From: Acetitomaculum ruminis DSM 5522
GTDB lineage: Bacteria; Bacillota; Clostridia; Lachnospirales; Lachnospiraceae
NCBI RefSeq assembly: GCF_900112085.1
Contig: NZ_FOJY01000006.1
Span: 1-64,000 of the forward strand
Reading direction: 5' to 3'
Length of the DNA: 64,000 nucleotides
Numbering within the stretch: position 1 is the stretch's first letter; each line of letters starts with the position of its first letter. Shown one piece after another: positions 9,301 through 17,964 of this stretch. Below the pieces are notes generated by a model. It was given only the letters and a program-made list of their open reading frames with translations. It did no database searches and had not been told where the DNA came from. Position numbers and translations under genes: made by a program.

Positions 9301-12150
9301 ATGAAGATGTATAAATTTGATGATAAAACAAAAAGCGAAATGCTAGAGAAAGAATGTATTAGTGAAAGTATAGGAAAAAATATTTCTTATGACGCTCTGA
9401 CTGATTTACCGGATATGAAATATTTTTTAATATTGGCTCAGGAGGCAGCAAGAGAAATCACTCTTAAGGGGAAAATCCCGGTAATGCTGTCATTTCAATT
9501 AGATGCCATAAATGCCTTTAATAAAAATACCAGTATAAGGGTAGGTGAAAAGCTTATTATATCCGTTGGTGAGATTTTAAAAAAATATTTTTCCCAAAAG
9601 GCGGTAACCAGATACTCAGAAGACCAGTTTTTTGCCTATGATGAAAAAGATGCAATAGAATTTAAGCTTTTTAATATTTTTGAAGAAGTAAAAAAATTAG
9701 GCATGGGAAGAAATTTCCCTATCAGAGTAGGTATTTATTATTCAGAAAACCGCAAAGAGGCAGTTTCTCCTAGTGTAGCCTGTGACAGAGCGAAAATGGC
9801 TGCAAATAAAAATAAGGGAGTTTTTGAATCAAAATTCTTTTATTATACAAAACAGATGGAAATAGCCCAAAAGGAAAGAGATTATATTTTAAACAATATA
9901 GACAAGGCTATAGAAAACGGTTGTATAAAGGCTTATTATCAGCCTAAAATCAGAACCGTAGATGATAAATTATGCGGAGCTGAGGTTTTGGCCAGGTGGG
10001 ACGATTCTGATTACGGATTTTTATCCCCGTCTTCTTTTATCCCTGTTTTAGAAGAAAGTGGACTGACCTATAAATTAGATACCTTTATAATTAAGCAGGT
10101 GGCAAAAGACCTTGCAAAATGTGATGAACTTGGCATAGAAAAAGTACCCATATCCTTTAACCTTTCAGCTACGGATTTTCAGGTGATTAATCCTTTGGAT
10201 ATCCTTGAAAAGGTAGTAGCTGATACAAAGCAACCAAAAAAATATTTCAGGGTTGAAATTACGGAATCCATGGTGATTGCTGACCCTTCCCACATGAAAA
10301 AAAGTCTGGATGATATCAGAAAAGCCGGATATGAGGTAATAATGGATGACTTTGGAAGTGGATATTCTTCCCTGTCTATTTTAAAAGAATATGAACTTGA
10401 TGAAATAAAAATAGATACCAGCTTTTTGAAAAATTTTGATCATAAAAGCAGGGAAATAATAAAAAGCATAGTATCCATGGCCAAAAATCTTGGCATGAAA
10501 ACAATAGTTGAAGGCGTTGATAATAAAGAGCATTATGCCTTTTTTAAAGAAATTGGCTGTGATATGATTCAGGGCTATTATTACGGGAAACCGGTGACTT
10601 TTGAAGAATTTTCCGGGAAACTTAACAAGGTGTGTTTTCATGATGAAAATGATAAAGAAGATTTAAAAAATCAATTTAAAATATGTAATGAAAATGACTT
10701 TTCAAAGGAAAGTGCCTGTCAGGATATTCAGGATTTTTTGCTTAAAGAAATGGATACAAAAAAAAGTGCTGTCAACTTGGAAGATGTACTTAATGTCTAT
10801 AAAAATCTCCCTGTGGGAATTTCAATAGTAAAGATGATTTTAGATAAAAGTAACAAGAAGGTTGAAGATGTAAAATTTCTTTATGCCAATAAAAGATATT
10901 GTACAGGTGTAAATAAATCACTTCTTGATATAATTGAGAAAAAATCTTCGGAGTTGTTTTCAAAAGAAGAAAACAAGATACTTTATAAGCTTTGTCAAAA
11001 GGCCTTAGATAAGGGAGCGGAGATTAAGGGCAACAAATTCAGTAAAAAGGTAAACAGCTTTCTTAACTATGTAATAGCCCCTGTTTTAGCACCGGATTGT
11101 TATGTAATTATCTGTAATTACTCTAAAGGTTCTAATCTTGAGGAGGATTTTCTTAGAAAAAATGATGAATCTGATGATATTGTCATTAGAATAGCAAAAC
11201 TTTTAAGTATTGACGGGGACTATAAAAAAATAATGAACAGAGTTCTTGAAGAACTCAGTCTTATAATACATTCTGACAGATTGCATATTCTTGAATATGA
11301 CCAAAGTCATAATGTTACAGCCTTTGAATGGTGCAAAAAAGGTTTACAGTCCGTAAGAGGAGCCTTTGATGAATTTGAACTTGAACAGGATTTTAACTGG
11401 ATAAATTACTTGGCAAATAACAGCTGTATAATTATTGATGATGTAGAAGAGCTTAAAGAAAATTCTCCTAAGCTTTATAAAATACTTAAGGGACAGAAAA
11501 TAAACAGATTTATTGCAGTTCCACTTTATATGGTGGGAAGACTTGTAGGTTATATTTTAGCGGATAATTATCTTCCGAAAGAAATAGAAGAAACAAGAAT
11601 AATAATGGAAAATGTGGGAACCTTTATTGCAAGAAAAATCGTTACTCACAAATTGCTTTCTAAAATGGATAATTTAAGCAATCATGACTCATTAACAGGT
11701 GTCAAAAACAGAAATGCCTACATGAATGAAATAAAAGAAATTACCCTTCGTTGTATGAAAGTGGGAGTTATATTTGTGGATTTAAACGGATTAAAAAACA
11801 TTAATGATAATTTAGGACATGATGAAGGAGACAGATTCATAATAAAAGCCACCAACTTTTTATGTGATTTATATGATAAAGAAACGGTTTTTCGCCTGGG
11901 TGGAGATGAGTTTGTGGTCATTTTCAAAAACATAAATGAAGCAGATTTTGAACACCAAAAAATCAGGATGGAAATGGCTTTTAAGGAAAATGAAGATGTG
12001 GACTTTTCCTATGGTGCAGCCTGGACAGAAGATTCTGACAACTTCATAGAAACAGCCAACGAAGCAGATAAGGCCATGTATAAATGTAAAGAAGCATATT
12101 ATTCAAATCACGAAAGGCGAAGAAGCCGCATTTATAATAATCAATTATAG
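9301..12150 (+). CDS. Hybrid c-di-GMP protein: degenerate GGDEF - EAL - PAS-like - GAF - GGDEF
   Basis: The 949-residue cytoplasmic protein has, in order: a degenerate GGDEF domain (about 25-170, YSEDQF in place of GGDEF); an EAL phosphodiesterase domain (about 200-445, signature E228-V-L, then MDDFGSGYSS, IKID and EGVD); a PAS-like segment (about 480-610); a GAF domain (about 640-785); and a C-terminal GGDEF with an intact motif at 867-871. The last lacks the RxxD inhibitory site. EVL replaces EAL, but the metal-binding glutamate is kept. The enzyme could therefore both make and degrade c-di-GMP, and the net direction cannot be told from sequence. The start follows GAGGGG 7-8 bp upstream. 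A strong terminator follows. Confidence 0.9.
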   Translation: MKMYKFDDKTKSEMLEKECISESIGKNISYDALTDLPDMKYFLILAQEAAREITLKGKIPVMLSFQLDAINAFNKNTSIRVGEKLIISVGEILKKYFSQKAVTRYSEDQFFAYDEKDAIEFKLFNIFEEVKKLGMGRNFPIRVGIYYSENRKEAVSPSVACDRAKMAANKNKGVFESKFFYYTKQMEIAQKERDYILNNIDKAIENGCIKAYYQPKIRTVDDKLCGAEVLARWDDSDYGFLSPSSFIPVLEESGLTYKLDTFIIKQVAKDLAKCDELGIEKVPISFNLSATDFQVINPLDILEKVVADTKQPKKYFRVEITESMVIADPSHMKKSLDDIRKAGYEVIMDDFGSGYSSLSILKEYELDEIKIDTSFLKNFDHKSREIIKSIVSMAKNLGMKTIVEGVDNKEHYAFFKEIGCDMIQGYYYGKPVTFEEFSGKLNKVCFHDENDKEDLKNQFKICNENDFSKESACQDIQDFLLKEMDTKKSAVNLEDVLNVYKNLPVGISIVKMILDKSNKKVEDVKFLYANKRYCTGVNKSLLDIIEKKSSELFSKEENKILYKLCQKALDKGAEIKGNKFSKKVNSFLNYVIAPVLAPDCYVIICNYSKGSNLEEDFLRKNDESDDIVIRIAKLLSIDGDYKKIMNRVLEELSLIIHSDRLHILEYDQSHNVTAFEWCKKGLQSVRGAFDEFELEQDFNWINYLANNSCIIIDDVEELKENSPKLYKILKGQKINRFIAVPLYMVGRLVGYILADNYLPKEIEETRIIMENVGTFIARKIVTHKLLSKMDNLSNHDSLTGVKNRNAYMNEIKEITLRCMKVGVIFVDLNGLKNINDNLGHDEGDRFIIKATNFLCDLYDKETVFRLGGDEFVVIFKNINEADFEHQKIRMEMAFKENEDVDFSYGAAWTEDSDNFIETANEADKAMYKCKEAYYSNHERRRSRIYNNQL

Positions 12151-12159
12151 AAAAACAAA

Positions 12160-12198
12160 AAGCATTCTGTAATGTAATAGTTACAGGATGCTTTTTTT
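12160..12198 (+). terminator. Rho-independent terminator
   Basis: AGCATTCTGTAA pairs with TTACAGGATGCT (one G-U) around an 8-nt loop, followed by seven T. Confidence 0.9.
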
Positions 12199-12252
12199 GA
12201 CATTAAATGAGAAAAATTATTAATTACAGGAGAGTAAAAAGCCGCATTAAGC

Positions 12253-12300
12253 TTGATATGAGATGATTGAAATTGTTATAATTGGTTAGATAAATCTAAC
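12253..12300 (+). promoter_or_regulatory. Promoter with a palindromic operator-like site overlapping the transcription start
   Basis: TTGATA (12253-12258) and TATAAT (12277-12282) are 18 bp apart. The perfect 16-bp palindrome GTTAGATAAATCTAAC (12285-12300) begins 2 bp after the -10 box and so covers the predicted start. This is a classical repressor position. The half-site layout GTTAG-N6-CTAAC recurs at 30726-30741. Confidence 0.6.
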
Positions 12301-12343
12301 TGTTATTGGACAGGTTTTATAAAAAAATAATCAGGAGGAAATT

Positions 12344-15300
12344 ATGAAAAAAAGGTCAATATCGGGCTGTAGAGTCAAAATACTAATGTGCTTTTTATTG
12401 TCATTTATGTATTTTTTTTCTTATAGTCAAAGTCTTTTGGGAGCATCAGTGACTTATATTGATGGTCAATATGAAGGAGAAGGAGAGGGCTTTAATGGAA
12501 TAATAAAAGTGTCACTTTCCATTAAAGATGATTATATTGAGAGTATTAAAATACTATCTCAAAACGAAACACCGAAGTATTGGGACAAAGCCAAAGTTTT
12601 AACTGATGAGATAATAAAAAATCAAACAGTTGAGGTTGATGCCATTAGTGGAGCTACTATATCTTGTAATGGTATAAAAAAAGCAGTTTTGGACGCATTA
12701 AAAAAGGCAGTTAAAGAAAATGAAGATAAGACTTTGGTCTTTGCAGGGGGAGAAGGAACAAAAAATAATCCCTATCTTATAAAAACAGAAAATCAACTTA
12801 TTAATTTCGCAGGAAGTTGTAATGAGAATAATGATTATTCCGGGCAATACATAAAACTGGATAATGATATTAATATCACTAAAAATGACTGGTCTCCCAT
12901 AGGTGGAGAGGAATATAAATTTAACGGTACTTTTGATGGTGACGGACATTATATAAAGGGTCTGAAAAAAGGATCTTATTCCAAATCCGTGACCATAACA
13001 AATTTTGGCTTCTTTCGCTCACTGGATGAAAATGCTGTGGTAAAAAACTTAAATCTTTCTGATATTTATTTCAATGTTGATGGAAATAGCATGGTAAGTG
13101 TAGGAGGTATTACGGCATATACAGAAAAATCCTACAAAGAAGGAGATGTTAGCGGAGCTTTAATAGATAATTGTTCTGTCACCGGAACAATAAAATTATC
13201 TTCAAATACGGGAAATAATTTTGTGGGTGGAATAACCGGAATGCAGGTTAAGGGTGCTGTAATAAATTCTTACACTGATGTAGATTTGTATACCATTGTA
13301 AATGATGGAAAAATGCGCGCAGAAGTGGGAGGAATAGTAGGTTCTTTGGGAATGGGAACCATTGCAAACTGTTATAGTCTTGGAAATGTAACAGCCCTTC
13401 ATGACGGAAATGATGGAATAGCAGTTGCAGGAAATATTACAGCTATAGCTGATGGCCCTGTAATAAATTGTTATGCCTGCGGAAATGTTAAAGTAAGAGG
13501 AAATATATCCTATGGAGGAATTATAGCAGGAATATCTGATGAAGATGGAAAAGTGTATTCCTGCAGATACAATAAAAATGCAAAAATAAACGGTTCTGCT
13601 AAGAATACTTTAGGAGTTTGTCACCGGATAGAGGTTCCTGATGAAAAAAATATTTTTCTCGAAGGTGGAATTGTGGAAGATGTTACAGCATTTTCAGGAA
13701 AAAATTATAAAGAAATTGTGAGCAGGTTAAATGCGTTATTTTCAGAGTTTCCAATAGATATTTCATGCTATATTTCCGATGATTATACACTAAAAAAATG
13801 GAAACTTGATGAGGATGAAAATGTAGTACTAAGTGATGAAAAGGCTGATTTTTTATATGTTTTGGCAAAACCGGTTTATGTTCCCATAGATATGAAAGAT
13901 GGAAACTGGACAGGTAGAGATAAAAATAAAAAATCAATTGTTAGTATTACCGTAAAAAACGGTGAAGTAGTTAAAAAAAGTATTGTGGGAGAAAAATGCG
14001 GGGAAAACTTTGAAGAAGCCTTTTATAAAGCAAGACAAAAGGCAAATATAGGTGATAGTAGTGATTATAAAAAAGCTGATATGACTAAATTTGACAAAGG
14101 CAAAGGAACAAAAGCCTCTCCATATCTTTTACATACAAAAGAACAGTTAAGTTATATAGCTAAAGCTTTAAATGAAGATGAAAGCTTTAAAGACATTTAT
14201 TTTAAATTAACTGATAGCATAACCCTTACGGGAAGTTGGCTTCCTATTGGCTGGAGTATTCAAAATGAAGCCGGAGAAGTAGTTGCTTCCTATCCCTTTG
14301 AAGGACATTTCAACGGAGATAATTACACTATATCCATGGTAAATATAGATGGCAGTGATACCAGAGCAGTTAGTAATGCAGGGTTATTTGGAATTGTAAA
14401 AGGTTCGGATATTTCAAATATTCATGTAAAAAATATAAACATTAAACTTCAGGACAATATAAAATCCCATAACATAGGAGGACTTGTAGCATATGCCACT
14501 GATGCATTAGTTAAAAATTGCAGTACAGAAGGCAAAATGTGTGCATTGTCCCCAAAATCAACTATTAATATAGGTGGACTTATTGGATATGGATATAAAT
14601 CTAATGTAAATAACTGTTACAGTGATATTGAAATTGAAGGGGATTCTCCACTTGGAATGGTTAATTTAGGAGGATTGTATGGTATGGAAGATATGTTACA
14701 TACTGTTAATGTTTCAAGTTTTGGAAGTATATATGTAACTGCTTCAAATCCAAGAACAGGTGGAATATCCGGCCAAAGCCAAAATGGCTCACATGAAAAT
14801 GTGGTAGCTTTGGTAGATCTTTTAGATAGAGGATTTTCAGGGGCAATTTATGGACTTTCTATTAACAATAAAAATAAAAATGTGTTTTATAAAGAATCTA
14901 ATTTACCGGCTATAGCCTATCCGAAAGGTGAAGTTGATGGTGCATTAAAAAAATCCTTAAATGAGATATTAAAAAAAGATTTTATAGAATTCTTAAACGA
15001 AGAAAAAGATAAATCTGACAAGAAAGAACTTAGAGATTGGATAATAGATGGGGATAAAATACATCCTTTTATTACATTTAATACACAGTCAAAAACAGAT
15101 GTTAAGCCTAAACCTGAGCCTACAGTCAAAAAATTAAAAAAAGGAGATACCTTTAGCTACAAAGGAGCAACCTATCTCATAACCAAAACAGATAAAACAG
15201 TGCAATTCAAAAAATTAAATAAAAACAATTATAAGAGTGTAGATATTCCTTCTAGCATAAGGATAAAGGGGACTACTTATAAGGTTGAGGAAATAGGGGC

Positions 15301-15598
15301 AAAGGCATTGAAAAATATGACAGTTATTAAAAAGCTGACAATAGGAGAAAATATAAAAATCATAGGTGACGAAGCCTTTAGAAATTGTAAGAATCTTGAA
15401 AATATAACAATAAAGACAACTAAACTTACCCTAAAATGTTTAGGGAAAAATATTTTTAAAGATCTTTCAAAGGATAATTACAAAAAGCTTATAATAGTCG
15501 TTCCAAAAAATAAAATTAAAACATATAAAAAAATGTTTTTAAAGAAAGGTTTAAACAGCCTGGCTAAAATAAAAATGATTAAAAAAGAGGGAAAGTAG
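12344..15598 (+). CDS. Secreted FMN-binding / GLUG-repeat / BspA-type surface protein
   Basis: The 1084-residue protein starts with a signal peptide (about 1-35). Residues 38-125 form an FMN-binding domain of the RnfG/NqrC C-terminal type, with the flavinylation motif D99-A-I-S-G-A-T105. In that family the last Thr is covalently linked to FMN by ApbE. Two blocks of GLUG-like repeats follow (about 160-360 and 590-830), recognised by recurring 'GGI-G...I-NCYS-G-V' units. Between them is a second FMN-binding-like segment (about 515-570) that has lost the SGAT motif. The C-terminal part (about 930-1084) is LRR_5/BspA-like and resembles the C-terminus of the next protein. The start has AGGAGG 6 bp upstream. 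A role in surface electron transfer or adhesion is inference. No ApbE is seen in the window. Confidence 0.8.
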   Translation: MKKRSISGCRVKILMCFLLSFMYFFSYSQSLLGASVTYIDGQYEGEGEGFNGIIKVSLSIKDDYIESIKILSQNETPKYWDKAKVLTDEIIKNQTVEVDAISGATISCNGIKKAVLDALKKAVKENEDKTLVFAGGEGTKNNPYLIKTENQLINFAGSCNENNDYSGQYIKLDNDINITKNDWSPIGGEEYKFNGTFDGDGHYIKGLKKGSYSKSVTITNFGFFRSLDENAVVKNLNLSDIYFNVDGNSMVSVGGITAYTEKSYKEGDVSGALIDNCSVTGTIKLSSNTGNNFVGGITGMQVKGAVINSYTDVDLYTIVNDGKMRAEVGGIVGSLGMGTIANCYSLGNVTALHDGNDGIAVAGNITAIADGPVINCYACGNVKVRGNISYGGIIAGISDEDGKVYSCRYNKNAKINGSAKNTLGVCHRIEVPDEKNIFLEGGIVEDVTAFSGKNYKEIVSRLNALFSEFPIDISCYISDDYTLKKWKLDEDENVVLSDEKADFLYVLAKPVYVPIDMKDGNWTGRDKNKKSIVSITVKNGEVVKKSIVGEKCGENFEEAFYKARQKANIGDSSDYKKADMTKFDKGKGTKASPYLLHTKEQLSYIAKALNEDESFKDIYFKLTDSITLTGSWLPIGWSIQNEAGEVVASYPFEGHFNGDNYTISMVNIDGSDTRAVSNAGLFGIVKGSDISNIHVKNINIKLQDNIKSHNIGGLVAYATDALVKNCSTEGKMCALSPKSTINIGGLIGYGYKSNVNNCYSDIEIEGDSPLGMVNLGGLYGMEDMLHTVNVSSFGSIYVTASNPRTGGISGQSQNGSHENVVALVDLLDRGFSGAIYGLSINNKNKNVFYKESNLPAIAYPKGEVDGALKKSLNEILKKDFIEFLNEEKDKSDKKELRDWIIDGDKIHPFITFNTQSKTDVKPKPEPTVKKLKKGDTFSYKGATYLITKTDKTVQFKKLNKNNYKSVDIPSSIRIKGTTYKVEEIGAKALKNMTVIKKLTIGENIKIIGDEAFRNCKNLENITIKTTKLTLKCLGKNIFKDLSKDNYKKLIIVVPKNKIKTYKKMFLKKGLNSLAKIKMIKKEGK

Positions 15599-15605
15599 AA
15601 GAAAA

Positions 15606-17717
15606 ATGAAAAAAGATTTAAGAACTAAAACAATAAAAAAAGTAGCAATCATTGGTTTCTTTTCAATGATGATGGTGTCTATGTCACCAAAAATTAAAGC
15701 AGATGCGGCAGTGACATTTAATCTTAATGCTAAAGAATATGGCAGTGATTCAGAAAATTACTATCTGGATGATACGCTGGAATTTACGGTTATTGATGAG
15801 GATAAAAAATATGTGTCTGTAAAATACGCTTTGGATGAATCCTACGAAGAATATGACGGATATGAAAAATTTACAATTCCGTCAAAAGTAATAAAAGATG
15901 ATGTTGAATACAGTGTTGTGGATATTGAGGATTTTACTAATTATGAAGGGGCTTCTTTGGTAATTCCGGATACAGTTTCAACGATTTCGGATACTGCCTT
16001 TAAAGGTTGTACATATATTGAAAACATAGTTGTATCAGAAGGAAATAATGATATTAAAGTGATTGATGGGGTTTTGTACAAGGATAAAGGAAAAACTCTT
16101 ATATTTTATCCTCTATCAAAGGAAGAAAATACTTTTACAGTACCTGATGAGGTTACAGGTATATGTTCAGAGGCCTTCGTTCATAGTTATTCAAAATTTA
16201 ATGCAATAAAAACACTTAATCTTGGAGCGGGAATTAAGGATTTTGAACCTTTAAGTCTTAACAACTGTGGAAATCTTACAAGCTTAACTGTAAGTGAAAA
16301 TAATGCATATTTTAGTGCAAAGGAAAGTGTATTGTTTGACAAAACCGGCAGAGAATTATTGTATTATCTTCCATCAAAAGAGGATACCTGTTATAACATT
16401 TCAAAAGAGGTTGTCAAAATAGGTAATCAGGCTTTTGAAAATGCCATTAAACTAGAAGAAATTACTGTAGAAGAAAATGTTGAAAATGTAGGCGAAAAAG
16501 CTTTTGCTAATTGTCAGAATCTGAAAAAGATAAGCTTTTTAGGAGTTATAACCCTGGGAAAAGAGGCTTTTTCAAGGGATACAAGTCTTGAAGAAGTAAC
16601 ATTGCCGGATAATCTTGAAACAATAGATGATGAAGCTTTTTATGGTTGCAGTTCTTTAAAAGAAATAATTATCCCGGCAAGTGTTAAAAATATTGGGAAG
16701 AATGTATTCTTTCAAAAATATAATTCTAATAGTCTTAAAAAAGTAACCATGAAAACTTTTTATAAAGATGAAAGCCTTCCGGTTTTAGCTGTGGATAACA
16801 ATGGAAAAATAAATTCATTTAAAGGACTTGAGATTTCAGGATTTGAGGCGGTTTTTGAAGTTGCAACACAGGCTTTAAAGGATCTTCTTACAAGTGCCGG
16901 TATTTCACCTGAGAATATTAATGTTGATTCTGGTCTGATTGAAAAAACAAAAAAGCAAATAGCTGATGAAGAAGCTGGAAAAGCAGTTAATGAGCTTATA
17001 AATACAATTGGTGAAGTGACTTACCAAAAAGAGTGTAAAGAAAAAATAGATGAAGCTTTAAAAGCCTATGAAGAAGAAATAGAAAAAGACAAAGAGGCAG
17101 GAGAAGAAGTTTTTTTACTGATTAAAAAAATTGGGAAAGTAAAATTTACAAAAGAGTGTAAAAACTTAATAGATAGGGCAAGAAATGCTTATGATTTACT
17201 AACTGATAAGCAAAAAGCTTATGTTAAAAATATAGAAATATTAGAGAAGGCAGAGAAGACATATAAGAAATTACAAGAAGATGCCAATAAAAAGAAAGTA
17301 GTAACTTTAAATGGAATTACTTATGAATTAAATAAGAATACTGTCATTGTTAAAAGTTCTCAAAAAAATATAAAGAAGGCAATAATTCCAGCCAAGATAA
17401 AAATTGCAGGTAAGTTTTATAAGGTAACTAAAATAAATGCTAAAGCATTTTCAGGAAGAAAACAGCTTAAAACAATAATTATTGGAGAGAATATTAATAC
17501 CATAGAAAAAGAGGCTTTTTCTAATACTAGTGCCCTTAGTTTAATTCATATTAAAACCAAAAATCTTACTTCAAAAAAAATAGATAACAAGGCTTTTTAC
17601 AAAGCAGGAGGGAAAAATTATAAAAAACTGGTTATCATAAGTCCTAAAGGAAAAAAGAATATTTATAACAGGATTCTTATTAAAAAGGGAATAAATAAAA
17701 AATCAATATTTAAATAG
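15606..17717 (+). CDS. Secreted BspA-family leucine-rich repeat protein
   Basis: The 703-residue protein has a signal peptide (about 1-35). Tandem LRR_5 (BspA) repeats run from about 75 to 390, with units such as 'I-EEAF-C-L-I-IP--V--I'. A charged helical region with two related segments follows (about 450-560, each with an 'IG-V-(Y/F)-(Q/T)-K-EC' core). A second short LRR region at about 590-703 is similar to the C-terminus of the upstream protein. No LPxTG or transmembrane anchor is present. It begins 7 bp after the upstream stop and lies before a terminator, so the two genes form an operon. BspA-type repeats are known in adhesins. The partner here is unknown. Confidence 0.85.
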   Translation: MKKDLRTKTIKKVAIIGFFSMMMVSMSPKIKADAAVTFNLNAKEYGSDSENYYLDDTLEFTVIDEDKKYVSVKYALDESYEEYDGYEKFTIPSKVIKDDVEYSVVDIEDFTNYEGASLVIPDTVSTISDTAFKGCTYIENIVVSEGNNDIKVIDGVLYKDKGKTLIFYPLSKEENTFTVPDEVTGICSEAFVHSYSKFNAIKTLNLGAGIKDFEPLSLNNCGNLTSLTVSENNAYFSAKESVLFDKTGRELLYYLPSKEDTCYNISKEVVKIGNQAFENAIKLEEITVEENVENVGEKAFANCQNLKKISFLGVITLGKEAFSRDTSLEEVTLPDNLETIDDEAFYGCSSLKEIIIPASVKNIGKNVFFQKYNSNSLKKVTMKTFYKDESLPVLAVDNNGKINSFKGLEISGFEAVFEVATQALKDLLTSAGISPENINVDSGLIEKTKKQIADEEAGKAVNELINTIGEVTYQKECKEKIDEALKAYEEEIEKDKEAGEEVFLLIKKIGKVKFTKECKNLIDRARNAYDLLTDKQKAYVKNIEILEKAEKTYKKLQEDANKKKVVTLNGITYELNKNTVIVKSSQKNIKKAIIPAKIKIAGKFYKVTKINAKAFSGRKQLKTIIIGENINTIEKEAFSNTSALSLIHIKTKNLTSKKIDNKAFYKAGGKNYKKLVIISPKGKKNIYNRILIKKGINKKSIFK

Positions 17718-17747
17718 AAAACCTTTCTTTCAAAATACTTAACAAAA

Positions 17748-17783
17748 AGCGCTATACCCGGTCAAAGGATATAGTGCTTTTTT
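17748..17783 (+). terminator. Rho-independent terminator
   Basis: AGCGCTATACC pairs with GGATATAGTGCT around a short loop and is followed by six T. Confidence 0.85.
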
Positions 17784-17964
17784 GCTGAGAGAATTTCCCT
17801 GTAAATATATTGAATATCACAATTTTGACGATACAAGTATTGAGATTTTAGAAGAAATGTACATGTTAAAAAATGAAAGATGATGTGGATACTTGTGAAA
17901 TATACATCTTTGTTTCACTATATAAAAGACTACAGATATAATGGGGTCTGGCGAGGGGAGAAAG

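Noticed and set aside
12344-12720. RnfG/NqrC subunit of a respiratory complex
   Set aside because: The FMN-binding domain is part of a large secreted repeat protein, and no other rnf or nqr genes are nearby.
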